Shown: piece after piece, positions 1-5,699 of the stretch
Layout: the number at the start of each line of letters is the position of its first letter
Position numbering within the stretch: the stretch's first letter is position 1
Assembly: GCA_036266155.1 (NCBI GenBank)
Contig: DATANR010000107.1
Location: 1-9,009, forward strand
Origin: SIAJ01 sp036266155
Lineage (GTDB): Bacteria > Planctomycetota > Planctomycetia > Gemmatales > Gemmataceae
Direction of reading: 5' to 3'
Length of the DNA stretch: 9,009 nt
The notes under the pieces: generated by a model
Databases searched by the model: none
Told to the model about the DNA's origin: nothing
What the model saw: the letters and a program-made list of their open reading frames with translations, nothing else
Program-made: the position numbers and the translations under genes

Positions 1-48
1 TCAACCCATCTCCTTTGCGGGCATGGGGATAGGCGCGAAAACGCAGGC

Positions 49-86
49 AGAGATGGTCAACCCCAGTGTGTGTGTTGACCATCTCT
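49..86. repeat. 13-bp perfect inverted repeat
   Basis: The arms 49-61 (agagatggtcaac) and 74-86 are exact reverse complements around a 12-base loop rich in GT. The hairpin would be stable in RNA from either strand. There is no T-tract on either side, so a standard intrinsic terminator is not supported. An operator or structured leader is possible. It is the first of three hairpins in 170 bases. Confidence 0.8.
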
Positions 87-135
87 CAATTCTGGATGAA
101 AACCATCATGACGAGTGGCCCGTCTCCCGAACCGA

Positions 136-179
136 TGAAAATAGGTCCAGTATCGGGCCGGCCGGAAGACCTATTTTCA
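136..179. repeat. 12-bp perfect inverted repeat around a GGCCGGCC palindrome
   Basis: The arms 136-147 (tgaaaataggtc) and 168-179 are exact reverse complements. The 20-base loop contains the 8-bp palindrome ggccggcc at 156-163. The AT-rich arms stand out against the GC-rich surroundings. Function unknown; a protein-binding site or RNA structure are both possible. Confidence 0.8.
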
Positions 180-181
180 AG

Positions 182-217
182 GCAACGAATCCGCCGCACG
201 CCGCACGGATTCATTGC
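182..217. repeat. 12-bp near-perfect inverted repeat
   Basis: The arms 182-193 (gcaacgaatccg) and 206-217 pair with one mismatch, C186 against A213. In RNA from the minus strand the same position becomes a G-U pair, so the stem would be unbroken there. This hints, weakly, that the minus-strand transcript is the structured one. Confidence 0.7.
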
Positions 218-541
218 AAAGCACTTTTCCGGAGAGGAAGATCGCCAAGCCGCCAATCGCAAGAAATGGGAACCGAGTTGGACATTTCCGAGTGTGAGCG
301 GCCCTCACATCCGTTCCGACCCTTCATGCCGGCAAGCTCGACAGGCCCGGCAAACTGGTGAATCTGTTGCAGTTGTGCAACTAGGTCGAATCCGAAATAT
401 CCCGAACCCTGGCAAGGCCGGTCATATCGGAAGAACCGGCGCGACGATACCTGATCCCGAGGACGGTTACCAACCGCGTTCACGGACCCGAGTCGCCGGC
501 AACACCCGGCCGGACGTGGGCCCGGATGTGAGAGGATGCAC

Positions 542-2221
542 ATGATCCGGCGAAAGATTTGGGCGACCGCCACCTGCTGCCTGGCACTCGCCGGCGCCGC
601 CCAGGCGCAGACTGGTTCGACCCCCAAGGCCTCCCTCGGGGCCCCGAAAACCGACAGTTACATTGCTCGCGGAGCCGCCCCCGGCTATCCGCAATATTCA
701 CCGCGCAGCTACACCGCCCCGCTGCCGCCCGGCTACGCCGCCCCGCAGCCCAACCTGGGCACCAGCCCGGCCCCAGGTCCGATGGCCCCAACCGCTCCGG
801 TGCAAATGGTCGAGCAGCCGGCCATGTCGCAACCCGAAGTCGACGGGTCGCTGACATTCGCGGCAGACACGGTCCCGACGCTGCCGGCCCCGACGTCGCC
901 GAGCCCGATCCAGGTGAATCCGAAGGGCGGCATCGGCGCTCCCATGACCACGCCGATGCCGATGCCCATGAGCACTCCGATGGGCGCTCCCATGGGCACG
1001 GTGCCCATGCAGATGCCCATGGGCACGATGGCCGAAGGCATTCCGGTGCCGACCGGTCCGCTCGTCAGCGGGCCGATCAACGGCGGCCCGATCATGGACA
1101 CCGGGTTGAGCGGCTCTCCGTTCCTCGATAGCTTTGGCGGCGGCATGCCGGCCATGTGGGTCACCGGCGAGTATCTCAATTGGCGGATGCGAGGCGCCAA
1201 CGTCCCAGTGCTCGTGACGACGGCGCCGGTCGGCAGCCCCGGCACGTTGAACGACGCTGCCTCTTTGGCCGCCTACGGCGGAACCGATCGCGAGACCGAC
1301 TGGCAAAGCGGCTTTCGTATCCGTGCCGGCACCTGGCTCGAAAATGGCGCCGGCCTCGACGTCGGCGTGTTCACGGTCCTGCGGAACAAGAACAACTTCG
1401 CCTTCGGTTCGAACGGCGACCCCGGTATCTTCCGCCCGTTCTTCAACACGTCGACCGGTTCCGAGGATGCCGGCCTAGTCTCCTTCGTCGACCCAATCGC
1501 CGGCCCGATCCTCACGGGTCGCGTTGGGATCCAAACGACGACCGATCTGTTCGGGGCCGAAGCAAACTATCGCACGGGTTGGACGACCGGTCTCGGCGGC
1601 CGACTCGATGCCCTCATCGGCTATCGCTATGTGCGGTTCCGCGATTCGATCTCGATCCAGAGCGACTCGAACACCGCAATTGCCGCCGGCGCCGCTCCGG
1701 CCGGCACGCACATTACGGTTTACGACCGCTTCACCGGCTTGAACCAGTTCAACGGCGGTCAGATCGGCTTCGCCGGCGAATGGCAGACCGGCAGCATGAC
1801 CTTCGGCCTTCGCGCCACGATCGCGGCCGGCGTCAACTGTCAGAACGTCGACATCGCCGGCACCGCGACCGCGACGCCGCCGAGTGGAACGCCAATCGTC
1901 TCTTCCGGTGGACTGCTGGCGTTGCCGAGCAACATCGGCTCGCATGATCGCAACGTGTTCTCGGTGGTCCCGGAAGTCGGCGTGACGGTCGGCTACCAGC
2001 TCACGAGCAACCTCCGTGTGTTCGGCGGTTACAACGTGATGTCGTTCACCAACGTCGTTCGCGGCGGCGAGCAGATCGACCGCCGGATCAACGGCACGTT
2101 CATCCCCGACCCGACGACCGGCACCGCGGCCGGCGTCGGCGTGCCGAACCCGCTGTTCCAGCATCGCGACACCGACTTCTACATGCACGGCTGGACGGCC
2201 GGGCTGGAATGGCGGTGGTAA
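542..2221 (+). CDS. BBP7 family outer membrane beta-barrel protein
   Basis: A 559-residue secreted protein of the planctomycete BBP7 family, expected to form a beta-barrel in the outer membrane; its transported substrate or structural role is unknown. Residues 1-22 are a signal peptide (MIRRK start, hydrophobic core, cleavage likely after AQA). Residues 23 to about 200 are a disordered Pro/Ala/Thr-rich linker with a Met-Pro-Gly repeat near 134-163. The barrel begins at WVTGEYLNWRMRGANVP (about 206) and includes TTDLFGAEANYR, GGRLDALIGYRYVRFRDSI and NQFNGGQIGFAGEWQ. Alternating strands run to the end, which finishes in GLEWRW with a terminal aromatic as in many outer-membrane barrels. The ATG at 542 is preferred over the in-frame ATG at 536 because AGAGG (531-535) is 6 bases before 542 but abuts 536. 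The gene appears single-cistron: noncoding DNA precedes it and a terminator follows. Confidence 0.88.
   Translation: MIRRKIWATATCCLALAGAAQAQTGSTPKASLGAPKTDSYIARGAAPGYPQYSPRSYTAPLPPGYAAPQPNLGTSPAPGPMAPTAPVQMVEQPAMSQPEVDGSLTFAADTVPTLPAPTSPSPIQVNPKGGIGAPMTTPMPMPMSTPMGAPMGTVPMQMPMGTMAEGIPVPTGPLVSGPINGGPIMDTGLSGSPFLDSFGGGMPAMWVTGEYLNWRMRGANVPVLVTTAPVGSPGTLNDAASLAAYGGTDRETDWQSGFRIRAGTWLENGAGLDVGVFTVLRNKNNFAFGSNGDPGIFRPFFNTSTGSEDAGLVSFVDPIAGPILTGRVGIQTTTDLFGAEANYRTGWTTGLGGRLDALIGYRYVRFRDSISIQSDSNTAIAAGAAPAGTHITVYDRFTGLNQFNGGQIGFAGEWQTGSMTFGLRATIAAGVNCQNVDIAGTATATPPSGTPIVSSGGLLALPSNIGSHDRNVFSVVPEVGVTVGYQLTSNLRVFGGYNVMSFTNVVRGGEQIDRRINGTFIPDPTTGTAAGVGVPNPLFQHRDTDFYMHGWTAGLEWRW
937..1033 (+). repeat. 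Met-Pro-Gly coding repeat in the BBP7 linker
   Basis: Imperfect repeats of cccatgggc-like units encode a run of PMP, PMS, PMG, PMQ and PMG motifs, with about ten methionines in some thirty residues. Several units contain the palindrome cccatggg, so the DNA is both direct and inverted repeat. The segment lies between signal peptide and barrel. Methionine-rich extracytoplasmic tracts bind Cu(I) in some proteins, but here the Pro and Gly spacing could simply be a flexible linker. Confidence 0.7.
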
Positions 2222-2243
2222 TTTCTTGAGGGTGTGCCAAATA

Positions 2244-2292
2244 AGCGAGGCGGCCGTTGCAAGTAGTCGCAGCGGCCGTCTCGTTGTGTTTG
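2244..2292 (+). terminator. intrinsic terminator of the BBP7 gene
   Basis: Arms 2246-2256 (cgaggcggccg) and 2273-2283 pair throughout with one G-U. They extend outward by G-U and A-T pairs and inward by four more pairs, leaving the loop aagtagtc (2261-2268). The stem is followed by TTGTGTTT at 2284-2291. It sits 23 bases after the stop codon and only 11 bases before the end of the convergent HEPN fragment, so it separates the two transcription units. Confidence 0.75.
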
Positions 2293-2302
2293 ACGTTGAT
2301 GT

Positions 2303-2592
2303 TCATGACCGCTTGGACCGCGGCGGCTTGATGCCGAGCTGTGTGCGACATTCGGCACGAGCACGTTCAGCCCAGCGAAGTGCCGCGACAGCTTGACGTT
2401 TGGTTGCAGTCTTTCCTGGATAGCGAAAATCCACGGCAAATTGCTTCAAGAAAACCAAGCCGCCTCGGATGCGAATCAAACTTGGGAAGCTCGGCCGAAG
2501 AGTTTGCAACAGGTCGACGAGATTGTGTGTGTGCGCGGAATAGTTTGCCCGACTTCTTCGAGAATCGCCTTGAGATACTTTTCAACCAACTG
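2303..2592 (-). pseudogene. HEPN-domain protein, 3' part (split by the element, frameshifted)
   Basis: This is the C-terminal two thirds of a small HEPN-domain protein (PF05168-like). Reading from the junction at 2592 the frame gives QLVEKYLKAILEEVGQTIP then RTH. It then shifts at the (CA)5 tract (TG repeat, 2524-2533) into NLVDLLQTLRPSFPSL, followed by FRYPGKTATKRQAVAALRWAERA and a basic tail ending KPPRSKRS. EKYLKA, RTHNLVDLL and the RYPG..AT..QA..AL..AE pattern are typical of the family. Deleting one CA unit restores one frame. Joined to the 5' part at 5243-5356, the repaired protein is 133 residues, normal for a HEPN protein. I see no obvious Rx4-6H RNase motif, so nuclease activity is uncertain. 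An apparent 68-residue frame starting at a TTG (2509) is only the tail of this gene. Confidence 0.85.
2586..2592. other. left attachment half-site and core TG
   Basis: CCAAC (2586-2590) followed by the core TG (2591-2592) is chromosomal HEPN sequence; the element begins with GAGCGCATAAAT. The matching half-site is at 5241-5246. Together they form the palindromic target CCAAC-T-GTTGG. Confidence 0.75.
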
Positions 2593-2680
2593 GAGCGCAT
2601 AAATAGAGTACCCCGCATGTCACACCTCGCCACATGCCACCATAACGAGGTTAGTTTATCGGATCAACTTCGCGGCAACG

Positions 2681-3943
2681 TTACGCGGTGGCTTTAGCGT
2701 TGTTTGCGCGTGACGATCTCTCCTTGCTGTTCTTCGACGACTTGGTTTTTGATGGGCGGCGTTTTGGCGTGGTGAGCGCGCACGGTGTCGGAAGCCTCGG
2801 ATATTTGCGACCGTGGTCTCTGAGACCACGAAGCCGATCCAATTCGCCGGCGTCGGCCCAGACCAGGTGATAGTCGAGCTGCGGCGTCCGGCGGCAGTGG
2901 ACCCAGCCAAGAGCAATCCAGCGACGCAAGGTGCTGTAGGACACACTGAGTTTGCGTGCGAGGTCGCTGAGCCACCATTCGTCGGGATCCAGCTTGACCT
3001 GGTCATAACGCTCACCGGTCAACTGCCAGCGCGACAACAGTTGTCGGACGGTCATCGCGTAGAACGTTTTTCGCCGGCCCGTGGGATGGAATCCTTCTTG
3101 GTTCAGCCGATCGGCAATCTCGGCGGCTGTGAGGTCGGCTTCATGCAATGCATGCAGCCGCTCGACCAGCCGATCATAGTCGCGCATTTGATGGTATTCG
3201 GCGACGGGCCGTTGGATCTGGTGTTGACTGGCAAAGCCACCGGCCCAATGAATCGTCACGTCGACATACTCGGTGTTTTCTTGCACGTGCACGACGATGC
3301 GTTCAACAAGGCAACGAAGAATCTCTTTGCGTTCGACAACAGTTGTGGTCGCCGATCGCCACAAGGTCGGCAGGTCGTTGGCCAAAGCGCGGATGCGCTT
3401 CTTCTCGCTGTCGGTCAATTCAAGGGGCTTCTGTTGTAGGAAGCGATCGTATTCCTCTTGGCGTTGCCGCTCGGCGCACAGGGCTTGCTCCCACTGTTGC
3501 TCCAGGGTGCGGGCGACCAGGCGATTCTCGGGATCGACGGCGCGATAACGACGTTCGGCTTGCTGGGCTTCGTAGCCAGCGCGTTCCAATTGCTGTTGCC
3601 AGTGCAGCGCCAACCGCTTCCGCTCACGTTGAATGTCGTCCGCGGCGCCAAGGCTCAATTCGAGCGCGGCCGGCTCCAAGGCGCGCAACAGTTCCTGCAC
3701 CACCAACTCGTCCAATGGCGGGGCCTGCAGACCGTGGCACTCACGCTCGTATCCATGCCGCAGATGCCGTCCGCAATCGTAGCGGCCCGGTTGGGTGCCC
3801 GTGTAGCGGACCTGCATGCGAATGCCGCAGCCGCCACAGATGACGAGCCCGCCCAAGAGCGCGGCGCCTTGCCTGGGAGCACCGGTTGCTTCCCAGTGCG
3901 AGCTATTCTGCCGCAGCTTTTCCTGATTCCGTTTGAAGCGCTC
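2681..3943 (-). pseudogene. large serine recombinase, C-terminal part (separated by a frameshift)
   Basis: This is the continuation of the recombinase that begins at 4925, in a different frame; the meaningful sequence starts at ERFKRNQEKLRQ. About 420 residues follow. A zinc beta-ribbon has cysteines at 36, 39, 57 and 69 (CGGC, then YDCGR, then ECHGL). A charged helical, probably coiled-coil segment covers roughly 85-185. Two helix-turn-helix-like stretches follow, LTAAEIADRLNQEGF and LSDLARKLSVSYSTLRRWI, and the protein ends in a Lys/Ser-rich basic tail. These parts serve DNA binding and synapsis in large serine recombinases. The open frame continues upstream to 4162, but that extension is an out-of-frame shadow of the N-terminal half. 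Without an independent start or binding site, this part is probably not made alone. Confidence 0.85.
2812..2830. repeat. 19-bp palindrome inside the recombinase coding sequence
   Basis: The arms cgtggtctc (2812-2820) and gagaccacg (2822-2830) are perfect reverse complements around a single T. It encodes part of RGLRDHGRK near the C-terminal tail. A hairpin with a 1-base loop is strained in RNA, so a protein-binding site is as likely as an RNA structure. It may be chance. Confidence 0.6.
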
Positions 3944-4925
3944 ACGTGATGTACGCCGGCACGCGGCCGTGCAGCAGGGCTTTCCATTGCTCGATCGGCA
4001 TTGTCTTCTGCGCCTTGCGTGACCGGCCTTCGTGCTGACGTTTCGGATCGATCTGAAATCGGCCATACGCATACGTGCCGGCGAAAAACGGATGGTGCAG
4101 AATGCGATAAAGAGTCGGCAAGCAGGCACGCCGCCACTCCAGTTCGCCGCGATGAGGTCCATTGTGTGGACGAATGCCGAGGCGAATGTTGTTCCCGATC
4201 AAATAGCGATACACCGCGTAGACGCTGCCCATTTCGTCGAACTTGTCGAAGATCAGCCCCACCACGCTTCGCACCTGTTCGTCCGGATCGAGCGCCAGTT
4301 CGCCGTTCGCTGTTTTGACGTAGCCAAGCGGCACGTCCAAAAATAACTCGCCGCGTGATGCCTTGCTGAGCTTGCCCTTTTCCAGACGGTTTCTCATGGT
4401 CTGCAGTTCCACGGAGCTGATCATTCCTTTGAGCCCCAATAGCAGTCGATCGTTCGGATCCGCGGCGTTGTACACACCGTCTTGATCCGCCACAAGCGTG
4501 CCGAAGATGCCGCACACTTCGAGCAGGTGATGCCAGTCCTTGTCGGAGCGCGCCAGCCGACTCATCTCCAAGCCGAGAACGATGCCGACGTGATCGATCG
4601 CCACTTCCGCCAGCAACCGTTGGAACCCTGCCCGATTCTCAGCATGGCGGCCGCTCTGACCTTGATCCTCATCGATAACCTGGACCCGATCGCGGGGCCG
4701 ACCCAGCGCAACGGCGTAATCCACGAGTGCGTATTGCCGCAACCGGGATTCGCGATGTTCCACCACCGGTTGCGGGCTGGATTGGCGAACGTAAACAAAC
4801 GCCAGTCGTTCCAAATGCCACTTCTGCACTTTAGTCGAACCCAACCCGACAACCGCAGTGCGCGCCGTCGGAATCGAGGCACTTCGAGGATCTCGTTCGG
4901 GCTGACCTGCTTTAGTGCTGCTCAT
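3942..4925 (-). pseudogene. large serine recombinase, N-terminal catalytic part
   Basis: 327 residues of a resolvase/invertase-fold large serine recombinase, the enzyme presumed to insert and excise this element through a covalent 5'-phosphoserine intermediate. After a 40-residue N-tail, YVRQSS (45-50) supplies the likely nucleophile Ser49 with Arg47. DEDQGQSG (85-92) and EMSRLARSDKDW (120-131) carry the conserved acidic and arginine positions. ELQTMRNRLEKGKLSKASRGELFLDVPLGYV (173-203) leads from the long helix into the recombinase domain, which runs to about 327. The frame stops at TGA (3944-3942) right after VPAYIT. Homologues usually read WERF or similar here, so loss of two G residues is the simplest explanation. 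Repaired, the protein would be about 748 residues, on the long side of normal. The ATG overlaps the partner gene's stop region (14 bases). Confidence 0.87.
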
Positions 4926-5104
4926 GCGCCACCTCCTCGGCGACGCGTGCCGCGAGCAGATGTCGTGCGATGAGGCGGCTCAGGGTCAACAGAGCTTTGC
5001 GCCGAGTCTCGGTCGGTACCTCCTGCCACGGGTGTTTCTGTGGGCGGCTTTGTCTTGCATCGGTTGTGGGCGGGGGGGACTGATCGCCGCTGCGTGCGGA
5101 ACAT
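4912..5104 (-). pseudogene. small recombinase partner protein, apparently frameshifted at a C7 run
   Basis: The well-supported part is WQEVPTETRRKALLTLSRLIARHLLAARVAEEV with end AHEQH. It has the W..(L/V)P...R......L..L....L helical pattern I associate with short proteins encoded just before planctomycete recombinases, and it has high GC at third codon positions. Its frame stops at 4912, overlapping the recombinase ATG by 14 bases. That frame has no plausible start downstream of the promoter. The best start is ATG 5104, with AAGGAGG (5117-5111) 6 bases upstream, but in the neighbouring frame. Removing one C from the C7 run (G7 at 5072-5078 on the + strand) joins ATG 5104 to the helical frame, giving 63 residues. 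As written, ATG 5104 instead gives a 60-residue Arg/Pro-rich peptide ending in ATGA overlap with the recombinase. Function unknown. Confidence 0.55.
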
Positions 5105-5176
5105 GCTTCGCCTCCTTGAAGACTTTGACGCTGTTGCTCGATCCAAGAAGTGAGCTGCAGAAGGGCAGACAATCCA

Positions 5177-5206
5177 ATTATGGGCGCGGCTACTTGAACC
5201 TGACAA
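5177..5206 (-). promoter_or_regulatory. sigma-70-like promoter of the recombinase operon
   Basis: Read on the minus strand, TTGTCA (5206-5201) and CATAAT (5182-5177) are separated by 18 bases; each matches the consensus at five of six positions. Transcription would start near 5170, about 65 bases before ATG 5104 with its AAGGAGG site. It lies wholly inside the element, 36 bases from its right end, so the element would carry its own promoter. Confidence 0.6.
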
Positions 5207-5240
5207 CCTGTTACTTCATATGCAGTCTGTTTCCGCCTTG

Positions 5241-5246
5241 TGTTGG
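5241..5246. other. right attachment half-site and core TG
   Basis: The core TG (5241-5242) is followed by TTGG (5243-5246) and GCAATG, which is chromosomal HEPN sequence. The element side ends in CCGCCTTG. See the left half-site at 2586-2592. Confidence 0.75.
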
Positions 5247-5356
5247 CAATGAAAGCAGGCAACGTCATGAAGCCTTGACGAGAGAAGATCGAACTGGTTA
5301 ATGGCGCGAAAATCTTGTTCAGCTTTGTTTACCCACGGCCGCGTCGAGGCGTTCAT
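5243..5356 (-). pseudogene. HEPN-domain protein, 5' part (split by the element)
   Basis: This is the N-terminal end of the split HEPN gene: MNASTRPWVNKAEQDF at the start, then RAINQFDLLSSRL and HDVACFHCQ. WV.KAE.DF and the (V)ACFH(A/C)Q(Q) motif are typical of PF05168-type HEPN proteins. The ATG at 5356 lies within the nucleotidyltransferase gene, giving a 38-base overlap and suggesting translational coupling. After Gln38 the sequence runs into the element. Codon 39 is CAC in the present sequence and becomes CAG (Gln) when the element is removed. A 118-residue frame starting at 5268 crosses this boundary but is a chance fusion of HEPN antisense-phase sequence with element sequence. Confidence 0.85.
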
Positions 5357-5699
5357 GCAACACCTTTCCCTGCGTCACGATTTCTGACATGAACGAATCG
5401 CCATATTTGATCCGATCAGCCAGTTGGCGCGGCGTCCTCACAATCAAGTCCATTGAAAACGGCACTGGGAAGTCCCAGCGGATGTTTACCGCCTGACCAA
5501 TGCGATTCCGGCACGGCATCACCACCAAGATATCCACATCGCTATCGCGGTTCGGCGTTCCATACGCATACGAACCGAAGAGGATGATCTTGTCCGGCTT
5601 AAATCGTTCGGCCACATCGCGGGCGAAGCGGCGGATCGCGCTCATCGGCACGAGATTATCGTTCTTGCGCGTCGGCTTCTTGACCGTTTTCCTCTTCAT
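5319..5699 (-). CDS. MNT-type nucleotidyltransferase, antitoxin-like partner of HEPN
   Basis: 126 residues, a minimal nucleotidyltransferase of the polymerase-beta superfamily. FGSYAYG (41-47) and DSDVDILVV (52-60) form the GSx10DxD signature, with metal-binding Asp54 and Asp56; Asp84 in SMDLIV is the likely third acidic residue. In characterised MNT/HEPN pairs the nucleotidyltransferase acts as antitoxin by transferring AMP to the HEPN toxin; that role here is inferred from the adjacent HEPN gene. The ATG at 5699 overlaps the cyclase stop as ATGA, favouring this start. ATG 5645 (MSAIRRF) would remove a basic 18-residue tail and is a plausible alternative, because many family members begin there. 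The gene is intact although its partner is broken. Confidence 0.88.
   Translation of the reverse strand: MKRKTVKKPTRKNDNLVPMSAIRRFARDVAERFKPDKIILFGSYAYGTPNRDSDVDILVVMPCRNRIGQAVNIRWDFPVPFSMDLIVRTPRQLADRIKYGDSFMSEIVTQGKVLHERLDAAVGKQS

Larger units (their letters stand above)
1..541. other. intergenic region upstream of the BBP7 gene
   Basis: No reading frame here resembles a known protein. The open frames on both strands are rich in Arg, Pro and Ser, have no domain pattern, and overlap one another, as expected of GC-rich noncoding DNA. The region holds three inverted repeats between 49 and 217 (listed separately), a shorter one at 293-309 (tgtgag/ctcaca), and a palindrome at 366-381 (gttgca-gttg-tgcaac) that could be an operator. 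I see no convincing sigma-70 promoter. AGAGG at 531-535 is the probable ribosome binding site of the next gene. A gene may end on the minus strand at the extreme left (TCA at 1-3), but too little is visible to call it. Confidence 0.6.
2591..5242 (-). mobile_element. serine-recombinase element inserted in the HEPN gene
   Basis: The element is about 2,650 bp and carries a large serine recombinase (frameshifted) and a small upstream partner, both on the minus strand. The boundaries come from the split HEPN frame: the left end is CCAAC-TG followed by element sequence from 2593, and the right end is element sequence up to 5240 followed by TG-TTGGC. Joining at one TG restores CCAACTGTTGG and an uninterrupted HEPN frame. 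There are no terminal inverted repeats and no target duplication beyond the 2-bp core, as expected for serine recombination and unlike DDE transposases. No cargo beyond the recombinase and partner is visible. The recombinase frameshift suggests it may no longer move by itself. Confidence 0.85.

Noticed and set aside
66..545. 159-residue open frame upstream of the BBP7 gene, and overlapping frames at 23-361 (+) and 211-627 (-)
   Set aside because: Low-complexity composition, no recognisable motif, mutually overlapping, and interrupted by inverted repeats; consistent with chance frames in GC-rich DNA.
698..1306. 202-residue minus-strand frame opposite the BBP7 gene
   Set aside because: His/Arg/Gly-rich mirror of the Met-Pro repeat; a shadow of the real gene. 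The same applies to the long frames at 1475-2188 (-) and 1156-1947 (+).
2615..2651. Overlapping small hairpins (gcatgt/acatgc and acctcg/cgaggt) after the recombinase stop
   Set aside because: Six-bp stems without a T-tract and mutually exclusive; too weak to call a terminator.
3944..4162. N-terminal extension of the second recombinase frame up to 4162
   Set aside because: It is an out-of-frame reading of the catalytic half; recognisable protein begins only at ERFKRNQ near 3943.
2593..5240. Element as a DDE-type insertion sequence
   Set aside because: No DDE transposase, no terminal inverted repeats and no target-site duplication beyond 2 bp; the encoded enzyme is a serine recombinase.
5105..5268. 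ATG 5268 or TTG 5172 as the start of the recombinase partner
   Set aside because: 5268 lies outside the element in the HEPN gene, and 5172 lies at or before the predicted transcription start; neither has a ribosome binding site comparable to that of ATG 5104.
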